From: Fibrobacter sp.
Lineage (GTDB): Bacteria > Fibrobacterota > Fibrobacteria > Fibrobacterales > Fibrobacteraceae
Assembly (NCBI GenBank): GCA_017530965.1
Contig: JAFXLS010000068.1
Span: 1-34,495 of the forward strand
DNA length: 34,495 bases
Direction: 5' to 3'
Numbering within the stretch: position 1 is the first letter of the stretch; each line of letters opens with the position of its first letter. The notes under the pieces were generated by a model that saw nothing but the letters and a program-made list of their open reading frames with translations, was not told where the DNA came from and ran no database searches. Shown in pieces: positions 15,689 through 22,770 of this stretch. Position numbers and translations under genes: made by a program.

Positions 15689-15794
15689 AAAGACCGTTCG
15701 GCTCAAATGAACCTAGACAATGTGATATCGCCTCACTCTCGCAGCCACGACTCGTCAATACGAGTCGCTTGCTGCTCACAAAGACCGTTCGGCT
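15689..15794. repeat. Structured element flanked by a 15-bp direct repeat
   Basis: AAAGACCGTTCGGCT occurs at 15689-15703 and again at 15780-15794, 91 bases apart. Between them lies a long hairpin: outer GCAGC/GCTGC, inner perfect 8-bp CGACTCGT/ACGAGTCG with loop CAAT (15741-15775). It fills the gap between a terminator and the stop of the transporter gene, and no reading frame explains it. Confidence 0.7.
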
Positions 15795-15805
15795 ATTCGT
15801 TTTGC

Positions 15806-17488
15806 TTACATCGCTTGCAGCAGGAGTATGGCGAGTACCTGTCCGCTCAAGATTCGTAGCAGCATGGTGAGCGGGTAGACCGAGGCGTAGCCGATGTTCA
15901 CCGCTTCGCTTTCTGCTTGGCCATTGGCAAAGGCTAAAGCCGGAGGGTCGGTAGTGGCACCTGCAAGTACGCCGCATAGCGAAAGGTAATTTACCTTGAA
16001 TACCAAGTGTCCCACTACCGCCACTATGGCAAGGGGAATAAAGGTGATGAGAGCCGCCAAAGCCATGTAATGGAACCCGTCACCGTTCAACAGCACATCG
16101 AAGAACTTGATACCGGCATTCAGACCGACGCAGCTCAGGAACAAGGTAAGGCCGAATTCACGAAGCATGAGGTTTGCGCTGTTGGCCATAAAGAAGTTCA
16201 GCGGGCCAATCTTACGCTTTCTGCTAAGTACGATGGCAACAATGAGGGGGCCGCCGGCGAGACCCAGCTTGAGCGGGGTCGGCATCCCTGGGAGAGCGAT
16301 TGGAATGCTGCCCACAATGACTCCCAGGAAGATGCCAAGGAACGCGGGCAATATTTCTGGATGATCCAGTGCTGTTAAAGAATTGCCCAGTTCCTTCGCC
16401 GCGGCCTCGATACCTTCGGCGGTGCCAACAACCATAAGCTTGTCTGCAAATTTTATGCGAAGGTCTAGGCGGCCCGTAAACTTGAATCCGCTGCGCACAA
16501 CGCGGCTGATGTTTACGCCGTAGCGTTCCGCAAGAGCCAGGGAACCGATGGTGCGACCGAGAATCTTCTTGTTCGTCACGAGAATCGTCTTGACGACAAT
16601 CTTTTTGTCGGTGTTGCTGGTTTCAAGCGTAATCGGCTTTTCGAGGCGCTTGCCGATGATTTTTTCCATGGCGCAAACGGCTTCGGGCATGCCCACGATG
16701 TGCAGCTTGTCGCCTTGTTCAATTACGGTTTTCCCGTTCGGGGTAAAGATGTTTTCGCCGCGCAAAAGGCGGGTGACGACAACGCCGCTCGAAATCAAGT
16801 TCGGAATATCTTTCAGCTGGATTCCGTAAAGGTTCTGGTTTTCGACGGTAAGGCTGCAAGACTCAATTTCCTTGCTGTGGGCGGCGATTTCTGCCGTGTA
16901 TTTTTCGGCGGCCTTATTCGGGTCTTGCCTAAAGATAATTCGCGTAAGGATCATCACCAAGATGATTCCAATAACGCCGAACGGATATGCAACAGCGTAC
17001 CCGATACCCGTAAGAGAAGTGTCCACCCCGGCCGCGGCAAAGGCTGAGTTAGCGGCTCCTAAGGAAGGCGTATTCGTGACGGCGCCACAAAGCATCCCAA
17101 TGAGCACGGGTACGTTGTTATGCATATCTGTAAAAAAGTAAAGACATAGAGTGACTATAACACCGAGCAGCACTACACTTGTCGAAAGAATATTCAGCAC
17201 AAGTCCATGGCGGCGAATGGAATCGATAAAGCCAGGCCCCACCTGCATACCGATAGTGTACACAAACAGGATCAAGCCGAATTCCTGAATAAAATGGAGC
17301 ACATTGGATTCTACCCGGAGCCCGAAATGCCCAAGTGCAATGCCCACAAAAAGCGCTCCGGCGCTACCTAAGCCAATACCCTTGACCTTGATTTTTCCAA
17401 TCATAAGGCCCAGCGCCGCCGTAATGGCTATCGCCAAGACCTGTTGGCCCACCGAGGGCTTAGTGAATAAGTCTACTAGCCAAGTCAT
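15806..17488 (-). CDS. AspT/YidE-family putative transporter with TrkA-C domains
   Basis: 560-residue inner-membrane protein. The N-terminal half has about five membrane segments (LAIAITAALGLMIGKI, GSAGALFVGIALGHF, FGLILFVYTIGMQVGP) with the family motif AVTNTPSLGAAN. Two cytoplasmic regulatory TrkA-C (RCK-C) domains lie at about residues 190-370, for example VIEQGDKLHIVGMPEAV and IKFADKLMVVGTAEGI. The C-terminal half repeats the membrane unit with the matching motif ATTDPPALAFAN. This inverted duplicated layout is typical of aspartate:alanine exchanger-type proteins; the true substrate here is unknown. GAGGG lies in front of the ATG. It starts 21 bases after the FISUMP lipoprotein gene and shares its promoter. 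Confidence 0.88.
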   Translation of the reverse strand: MTWLVDLFTKPSVGQQVLAIAITAALGLMIGKIKVKGIGLGSAGALFVGIALGHFGLRVESNVLHFIQEFGLILFVYTIGMQVGPGFIDSIRRHGLVLNILSTSVVLLGVIVTLCLYFFTDMHNNVPVLIGMLCGAVTNTPSLGAANSAFAAAGVDTSLTGIGYAVAYPFGVIGIILVMILTRIIFRQDPNKAAEKYTAEIAAHSKEIESCSLTVENQNLYGIQLKDIPNLISSGVVVTRLLRGENIFTPNGKTVIEQGDKLHIVGMPEAVCAMEKIIGKRLEKPITLETSNTDKKIVVKTILVTNKKILGRTIGSLALAERYGVNISRVVRSGFKFTGRLDLRIKFADKLMVVGTAEGIEAAAKELGNSLTALDHPEILPAFLGIFLGVIVGSIPIALPGMPTPLKLGLAGGPLIVAIVLSRKRKIGPLNFFMANSANLMLREFGLTLFLSCVGLNAGIKFFDVLLNGDGFHYMALAALITFIPLAIVAVVGHLVFKVNYLSLCGVLAGATTDPPALAFANGQAESEAVNIGYASVYPLTMLLRILSGQVLAILLLQAM

Positions 17489-17509
17489 TTTATCCCTCCG
17501 TCTTTAAAT

Positions 17510-18058
17510 TTACTCTTTTATGCAACGGACAGAGGCAAAAATATTCTTGTTGAAGTGCTCGTAAGTAATGGTGGAATCGGTAGCGCGAACCAGGTAAGCC
17601 CTGGAACCATCGTAGCTGTCACTGGTCCAAAAACTGGCGCTTTCGTTTTTGTCAGCAAATTTTCCGTCATAGTAACGGAAACCCGCAAATTGCATATTAA
17701 AAGAAGCGCTTTCCTTGAGTGCCGCGATAGACGTGTTCCCGAAGGCATTTTTAAAATCCTGCCGAGTCGGAATGGTCCAACCCTTGGGGCAAAGGCCCGT
17801 CGTAGCCGCATTCCAAGTATACAAGCGACCCATGACTTCGCAATTCACATGATCATTGCCGTAGCAAGCGCTAGAATCGGGAATGTACACGGCCATATTT
17901 TCGGCCATCCAAATCTTTCCGCCGAGATTGGATGTCTTGTAAGTCTTTTCCGAGCAGGAAAGCGTATTAGCAGAGGCGTCGTAATTGCAAGTATTTGCCT
18001 GATCGCAAGCCGTAAAAGCCAAGATGGTGACAGCGGCGATTGCAATAATCTTTTTCAT
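17510..18058 (-). CDS. Small lipoprotein with one FISUMP domain
   Basis: 182 residues. The signal peptide MKKIIAIAAVTILAFTAC gives a lipobox with Cys18. The single FISUMP domain shows KIWMAENMAVY, NCEVMGRLYTWNAA, LCPKGWTIPTRQDF, SASFWTSD and the closing SVRCIKE. GGAG stands before the ATG at 18058. It is the first gene of a two-gene minus-strand operon with the AspT/YidE-type transporter, divergent from the LysR gene. That fixed pairing suggests a surface lipoprotein working with, or sharing a signal with, an inner-membrane transporter. Confidence 0.9.
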   Translation of the reverse strand: MKKIIAIAAVTILAFTACDQANTCNYDASANTLSCSEKTYKTSNLGGKIWMAENMAVYIPDSSACYGNDHVNCEVMGRLYTWNAATTGLCPKGWTIPTRQDFKNAFGNTSIAALKESASFNMQFAGFRYYDGKFADKNESASFWTSDSYDGSRAYLVRATDSTITYEHFNKNIFASVRCIKE

Positions 18059-18121
18059 GAATGCTCCTTTTTTTTGCGATTCAATATTTTGAACTTGATT
18101 CTTTTTTCGTTTTCGTAGGCA

Positions 18122-18150
18122 AAATTAGAACTCAAGATTCATATTGTCTA
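18122..18150 (-). promoter_or_regulatory. Promoter of the FISUMP/transporter operon
   Basis: On the minus strand: TAGACA (18150 to 18145), 17-base spacer, TAATTT followed by TG (18127 to 18120). The predicted start is near 18115, giving a leader of about 57 bases that ends in an AAGGAG ribosome site. Confidence 0.7.
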
Positions 18151-18166
18151 ATAGATTATTTATATT

Positions 18167-18193
18167 TAATTCATCAATTATTTTGATGAATTA
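18167..18193. promoter_or_regulatory. LysR-type operator (ATC-N9-GAT) in a perfect inverted repeat
   Basis: TAATTCATCAA and TTGATGAATTA are perfect 11-bp arms around TTATT. They contain ATC-N9-GAT, the classic LysR-type recognition box. The centre, 18180, is 65 bases upstream of the predicted start of the divergent FISUMP operon and overlaps the lysR promoter region, as expected for autoregulation. Confidence 0.7.
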
Positions 18194-18212
18194 GATTAGA
18201 TAAGAAAATTGT

Positions 18213-19115
18213 ATGGAACTAACGCATTTAAAATATTTTCTAGAAGTGGCCCGTACAGAACACGTGACCCAAAGTGCCAAGACCCTATGTATTGTGCAGC
18301 CTGCGCTGACACACGCCCTGCACAAACTAGAGGATGAATTGGGCGTAAAACTATTTAAAAGTCAAGGAAGAAATATCAAACTTACCGAAATCGGGGAATA
18401 TTTTTATAAGAAAGTAAAGCCTCTTTACGAAGATATCGAAGCACTCCCCGCACAGCTCCGCGCCATGGAAAACGAACAAGCCGCAACGATAAACCTAAAC
18501 GTTCTCGCTGCCTCCACCTTCGTGACCAACGCCGTTATATTGTATAAGCAGAACGATCCCGACCTTCGATTCAACTTGGTGCAAAACGAAGAAACCACCC
18601 TTTACGATATCTGCGTCCGCACTTACGCCAACTACAATGCCTCGGCGAAAAAGTATAGCTCCGACGACGAAGAAAACTTCGTATGCACCGAGAACATCTA
18701 TCTTGCGGTCCCCAACATAGCACAGTACCGCAAGCGCGACAGCATCTCCCTTAAAGAACTGCAAGAGACGAATTTTATCGGGCTTTATGGCTCCAAACAG
18801 TTGCGTAATATCTGTAACGAATATTGCGAACGTGTGGGTTTCAAGACGCACATCATTTTTGAAAGTGACAACGCCCTCGCCGTAAAGGACGCCATTGCAA
18901 GCGGAATCGGCGTAGGGTTCTGGCCCGAATTCTCCTGGGGCCGCATCAACAACCGCCGCATTCGCCTTCTCAAGATTACCGATGCCGAATTCAAGCGCGA
19001 TATCGTCATTACGCTCCGCCGCGGAAAGCAGGACAACTCCCGTTCCGAGAGATTTTTCCGCTTTTTGACCGGCTTACTAAAGCGGACAGAGAAACGTAAG
19101 AAGCCACACCGCTAA
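18213..19115 (+). CDS. LysR-family transcriptional regulator
   Basis: 300 residues, normal LysR length. The N-terminal winged helix-turn-helix is clear (MELTHLKYFLEVARTEHVTQ, then SAKTLCIVQPALTHALHKLE, DELGVKLFKSQGRNIKLTEIG). The effector-binding domain spans about residues 90-290; its ligand cannot be read from sequence. Three basic stretches end the protein (RSERFFRF, LLKRTEKRKKPHR). The gene is divergent from the FISUMP/AspT-type operon with a 154-base gap holding the LysR box, so it most likely controls that operon and itself. The ATG has no good ribosome site; TAGATA at 18197-18202 would give a leader of about four bases. Confidence 0.93.
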   Translation: MELTHLKYFLEVARTEHVTQSAKTLCIVQPALTHALHKLEDELGVKLFKSQGRNIKLTEIGEYFYKKVKPLYEDIEALPAQLRAMENEQAATINLNVLAASTFVTNAVILYKQNDPDLRFNLVQNEETTLYDICVRTYANYNASAKKYSSDDEENFVCTENIYLAVPNIAQYRKRDSISLKELQETNFIGLYGSKQLRNICNEYCERVGFKTHIIFESDNALAVKDAIASGIGVGFWPEFSWGRINNRRIRLLKITDAEFKRDIVITLRRGKQDNSRSERFFRFLTGLLKRTEKRKKPHR

Positions 19116-19124
19116 TTTTTTTAC

Positions 19125-19147
19125 TATATTTGGCTCCCCAATAAAGG
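19125..19147 (+). promoter_or_regulatory. -10 element and ribosome site of the helicase-associated-domain gene
   Basis: TATATTTG (19125-19132) lies in the run TTTACTATATTTGGCTCC, nearly the same wording as upstream of the CBM48 gene. The predicted start is near 19137, and AAAGG at 19143-19147 precedes the ATG at 19156. No clear -35 is seen. Confidence 0.5.
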
Positions 19148-19155
19148 TTGACTCG

Positions 19156-21039
19156 ATGTTTGATTTGAATGCTTTTTTTGAAGGGATGTCCAAACCGCTG
19201 CTTCGCAACGCTCACGCGAAAGCATTTGGCCACAAGGGCTTGCTGAACAACGCCCTCATCCAAGACGAAACACTCAGTTTTTATAACGACAAGGACCGTG
19301 TTGCTGGACTGTTCCAGAAAATGGAACCGTGGCAGCGCAACTGCATGGTCTTGATCTACAATAGCGCATCTAGAGGTCTTACCTTTAACGAACTTCGCCT
19401 GACGGTTCCCGTAAGCAAGTGCCGCGACCTGCAGAACTTCTTGCTAGAAATGTGTCGCGAATATGTATTGTGGCGCAGTCCGTCTACAAGTACCTCGGTG
19501 TATTACGGCTTTGCAAACTTTGTTGACGTTTTCAGCATCCCGCTGGAAGACGCCCCCGCCATAAAGGGCGCCGACACATTCTACCAGAACTTGATTGACT
19601 GGCACATTTGCGAAGTCCTCGCTTTCGCCATGACAGGCGAACTCAAAGTCAACAACAGCAATCTGCTGCACCGACGCAGTTACCAGATTTGCACCGACGC
19701 CTTCACCTCGGCAAAGCGCATTTCCGAAAAGGCCGCCGAAAACGAACTGTCCCTGATTTTCAGTTTCCTGACCGGGAACGGTTGGCTGGAACAGGAAGAC
19801 GCCTGCCTCGTCCCCACGGAAAAGGCTCTTGAATTTATCCGCAAGAACGGTTTCCGCCTGCACCAGGATCTAGTCTCCTGGTGGCTCAAGGAACGCTTCC
19901 GCGGTGACCGCAGCCATTGCATCCGCCTTTTAAAAATGCTGGACAAGCCGAAGACGGCGCCCACCGCGACCTCTATTTTCTGGGTCCTGGATCCCACCTT
20001 CCGCCTGCAAGAAAAAGACGGCCTGGTCGCATGGGAATACCTGCCCCGCCCGCTTCGTGAACTTTGGCTTTTGGGCCTTGTCCGCTTTACCATGGTAGGC
20101 GGTAAGGTTGCAGCAGTGTCCTTGGAACAGGCCGGTCGCGACTGGATCGAATCTTCCATCGCCTCCATTCCGGAACAGAACATTTCCTGCTTGCCCAACT
20201 TCGAGCTCATCGCCTCCACCGGAACCTCTCCGCGGGTACTGTTGATGCTCGCCTGCCTAAGCAAGGTCGAAAACGACGAAGTGTATCTCCGATTCTCCCT
20301 GAACCGCGAAAGCTATATTCGCGGCCTCAAGTGCGGCATCGCCGAATCTGAAATCGAGAATTTCAAGGGCTGGATCAAGCCTCCTGTCAACGTGGAATCC
20401 ACCATTGCCGAATGGAATTCTTCTTACTACGGCGCCCGAGTGCAAACCGTTCGTTTGCTCAAGATTGAAAATGCCGATGTACTGAACGAACTATCCCGCT
20501 TCCCGCAGTTCATGGAATGCATCAACGAATTTATTCCGGGTTACGGTTTCGTGCTGAATCCCGAAATGGAATCCCGCGCCTTCGACATCCTTACAAACTA
20601 TGGCTACTGCCCCTTCGTGGAACGCAAGAACGTGAACCGTTCCAGCGCCCCCACCGAAGAATGGCGCAAGGACTTTGCCGCCGGATGGCCCGAAGCCAAA
20701 GCCCCGGATTACGAACTCAAGGACACAGCCAATTCCGAAACCCTGCAGACCGCGCTGAACTCCACAAAGTACGGAAACAACTACCAGAAACTGAGCACCT
20801 TTGACTTGGTGAAGGTATTGCGTTACGCCAAGACCGTAGGCGCCCTCATCGGAGCCAAGGTGAAGAACCCTTCCAAGCGCGGGGAAAGCGAAGTCGAAAG
20901 GAATTTCTTTGTGCACGCCCTCAAGCTTGCCAAGTCACCCCAGACAATCGAAATCCAGCCCTACGGAAGCGAAGTCCCCGAACTGCTGGAACTTTCGTTT
21001 ATTCAAGAAGTCAAGGTCTATAACGGACACCAGCCCTAA
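19156..21039 (+). CDS. Protein with helicase-associated (Helicase_C_3-like) domain
   Basis: 627 residues, no signal peptide, presumably cytoplasmic. The N-terminal half is helical with possible winged-helix segments (GLTFNELRLTVPVSKCRDLQ; EQEDACLVPTEKALEFIR). Residues about 345-490 resemble the Helicase_C_3 domain found beside bacterial XPB-like helicases (LPNFELIASTGTSPRVLLML, YLRFSLNRESYIRGLKCGI, VNVESTIAEWNSSYYGARV). The C-terminal part (DLVKVLRYAKTVGALIGAKV) is reminiscent of WYL-type ends. There is no Walker A or DEAD/DEAH box, so it is not itself a helicase, and no helicase lies nearby. It ends back to back with the cytochrome gene. Function unknown; DNA transaction or regulation is inferred. 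Confidence 0.6.
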   Translation: MFDLNAFFEGMSKPLLRNAHAKAFGHKGLLNNALIQDETLSFYNDKDRVAGLFQKMEPWQRNCMVLIYNSASRGLTFNELRLTVPVSKCRDLQNFLLEMCREYVLWRSPSTSTSVYYGFANFVDVFSIPLEDAPAIKGADTFYQNLIDWHICEVLAFAMTGELKVNNSNLLHRRSYQICTDAFTSAKRISEKAAENELSLIFSFLTGNGWLEQEDACLVPTEKALEFIRKNGFRLHQDLVSWWLKERFRGDRSHCIRLLKMLDKPKTAPTATSIFWVLDPTFRLQEKDGLVAWEYLPRPLRELWLLGLVRFTMVGGKVAAVSLEQAGRDWIESSIASIPEQNISCLPNFELIASTGTSPRVLLMLACLSKVENDEVYLRFSLNRESYIRGLKCGIAESEIENFKGWIKPPVNVESTIAEWNSSYYGARVQTVRLLKIENADVLNELSRFPQFMECINEFIPGYGFVLNPEMESRAFDILTNYGYCPFVERKNVNRSSAPTEEWRKDFAAGWPEAKAPDYELKDTANSETLQTALNSTKYGNNYQKLSTFDLVKVLRYAKTVGALIGAKVKNPSKRGESEVERNFFVHALKLAKSPQTIEIQPYGSEVPELLELSFIQEVKVYNGHQP

Positions 21040-21519
21040 TCAAGGCAATGTCTGGGCAAAGCCTGCGATATCGATGAGGTCCTGCAGCGGGAACTCGTCG
21101 ATATAGGCTTCCATGCCACGTTCTTCATCACCGAAATTTATCTGGTACCAAAAAGTCGGCATGTCGTCACGGGCCCGGTCCCCGATGTAGGCCGGCTTTT
21201 CGTTGTAACGCGAGAAGTTGAAACGGTGACCGTCATTCCCATGGCAAGCCCTGCAATTTTGCATAAAGAGCCTTTCGCCCCGTTTGATATCGGCACCCTT
21301 GATTTTGCCGTCTTTGTCCAGCAACTTGTAAACCAGCAATGCCATGCGGGCATCTTCTCTAGTAAGGGTGTCTCCCGGAGACCCCGGTTCGGGCTTCTGT
21401 AATGCAACAGCTTCTTTTGCAGTGACACCGTCTTCGCCTGCAAAGGCTGAAACGCCCAGCAGTAGCCCGTAGATGGTTACAAAAAGAACCGCTAATGATG
21501 TTGCTCGCCTAGAGAACAT
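21040..21519 (-). CDS. Secreted mono-haem c-type cytochrome
   Basis: 159 residues. An N-terminal signal peptide (hydrophobic core LAVLFVTIYGLLLGVSAFA) directs it to the periplasm. One haem-binding motif, CRACH, lies in GERLFMQNCRACHGNDG, with a likely distal Met in DDMPTFWYQI. The rest fits a small class I cytochrome with an N-terminal linker of about 45 residues. Such proteins carry electrons between periplasmic redox enzymes, and maturation needs a cytochrome c assembly system not seen here. Its stop abuts the stop of the convergent gene (21039/21040). The start has no ribosome site and is 25 bases from the divergent esterase start. Confidence 0.85.
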   Translation of the reverse strand: MFSRRATSLAVLFVTIYGLLLGVSAFAGEDGVTAKEAVALQKPEPGSPGDTLTREDARMALLVYKLLDKDGKIKGADIKRGERLFMQNCRACHGNDGHRFNFSRYNEKPAYIGDRARDDMPTFWYQINFGDEERGMEAYIDEFPLQDLIDIAGFAQTLP

Positions 21520-21544
21520 AATTAGAATTTAGTAATATTCTTTT
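21520..21544. promoter_or_regulatory. 25-bp divergent start region, two predicted leaderless promoters
   Basis: Minus strand: TAAATT (21531 to 21526) puts +1 on the A of the cytochrome ATG. Plus strand: TAATAT (21533-21538) puts +1 on the A of the esterase ATG. Neither start has a ribosome site. Both -35 regions would fall in the opposite gene's coding sequence. Confidence 0.45.
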
Positions 21545-22645
21545 ATGCGTTGTTTGAATTGGATTTACTCGGCATTAGCGGGTTGCGCCCTTTTGTCGTC
21601 ATTTTCATTTGGAGCGGAGGTCTCCGTGAACGAGTTTTCTAAAAACCTGTTGTTTAGTGGCCGATGGGAACACGGCAAGGAATACAGCCGTACAAGCGCC
21701 CCTGCCGCCATGGTACAATTTAAAGCAGCGGCAAAATCACTGGAATTTGAATTGGAAGGCGAAGCCAGGTTCCGCGTAGATGAAGACGGCAAGGAAATCG
21801 CCGTATTCACAACAAATTCCCGCAATGTGTATAAAGTAAAAACGACCGGCAGTGCAGGTCCGCACGCATACCGCCTAATCAAAATCAGCGAAAGCAACCC
21901 CGGCGGAATTCACCTATACAGAGTAGCCACCGACAAATCGGGCAAATTTGAGGAACCTCCAAAACAAGGCAACCGCCGAATCGAATTCATAGGCGATTCC
22001 TTTACGGTGGGCTTCGGTAACGAAGGCCAGAACGGTCAGGACGAATCCCTGGTGTTCGAAAAGACCAACGCCTCCAAGAGTTACGCCTTCTTGCTTGCCG
22101 ACGGCTACAAGGCAGACTTTCAGGTCAACGCCTTCAGCGGACGCGGTCTCGTACGCAATTACGACAACATCGTACCTGAATGGCCCATTCCCCGTCTGTA
22201 CGACTTCACAGTCCCGGGCGAAGCTCCCGGAGACCTGGCAAACGGCATTGCAGAGTCTTCCATTCGCTATGATTTCAACTCTTTCCATCCTCAGGTCATA
22301 GTCCTTTTTATCGGAATCAACGACTTTCAGGGGAATCCGCCCTATGCAAAGCATGAAACTTTCAAGAAAGCCTATGCAGGCCTGCTGGAAAAGCTCCGCA
22401 AGGCCCATCCGGGCGTCAAGTTCCTGCTCTTGTCCACCAAAGTTTGGCCAAATGATGACTTGACCCCCACAATCAAGGCCATTTATGACGCCGAAATTTC
22501 CGCCGGCAAGACCGATTTGGAATTCATGACCCTCACTACTGCAAATGTGGGACTCCTGGGACACCCTGACATACATTCACACGAAGATATGGCAAAAGCC
22601 ATCCGACCCGTAATCGGACGCCTGGGAAGGTGGCTCACTCGCTAA
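21545..22645 (+). CDS. Secreted SGNH-type esterase, carbohydrate esterase family 2-like
   Basis: 366 residues. The signal peptide ends near SFGA (residue 24). An N-terminal beta-sandwich (about 30-137) is followed by an SGNH hydrolase domain: block I IEFIGDSFTVGFGNEG with nucleophile Ser152, oxyanion Asn in FIGINDFQGN, and catalytic His340 in GHPDIHSHEDMA. The jelly-roll plus SGNH order is that of CE2 esterases, which remove acetyl groups from xylan, mannan or gluco-oligosaccharides. It probably helps the GH9 enzyme deal with acetylated plant polysaccharide, though the two genes are far apart. Monocistronic, leaderless-looking start. Confidence 0.85.
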   Translation: MRCLNWIYSALAGCALLSSFSFGAEVSVNEFSKNLLFSGRWEHGKEYSRTSAPAAMVQFKAAAKSLEFELEGEARFRVDEDGKEIAVFTTNSRNVYKVKTTGSAGPHAYRLIKISESNPGGIHLYRVATDKSGKFEEPPKQGNRRIEFIGDSFTVGFGNEGQNGQDESLVFEKTNASKSYAFLLADGYKADFQVNAFSGRGLVRNYDNIVPEWPIPRLYDFTVPGEAPGDLANGIAESSIRYDFNSFHPQVIVLFIGINDFQGNPPYAKHETFKKAYAGLLEKLRKAHPGVKFLLLSTKVWPNDDLTPTIKAIYDAEISAGKTDLEFMTLTTANVGLLGHPDIHSHEDMAKAIRPVIGRLGRWLTR

Positions 22646-22735
22646 AATTTTCCTACAAACGGGCTTTTTTTTGCATATTTATGCCTTAGAGCGCACACTT
22701 TTTTGATGCGCATATTGCTTTTTTTGTCTTTTTTG

Positions 22736-22741
22736 TATATT
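22736..22741 (+). promoter_or_regulatory. Likely -10 of the diguanylate cyclase gene
   Basis: TATATT, followed by TAAATTG, predicts a start near 22748 and a leader of about 23 bases. The preceding 90 bases are T-rich with a weak stem GCGCA/TGCGC that may end the esterase transcript. Confidence 0.4.
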
Positions 22742-22770
22742 TAAATTGAGGATTTCGGCAGGTTACACCT

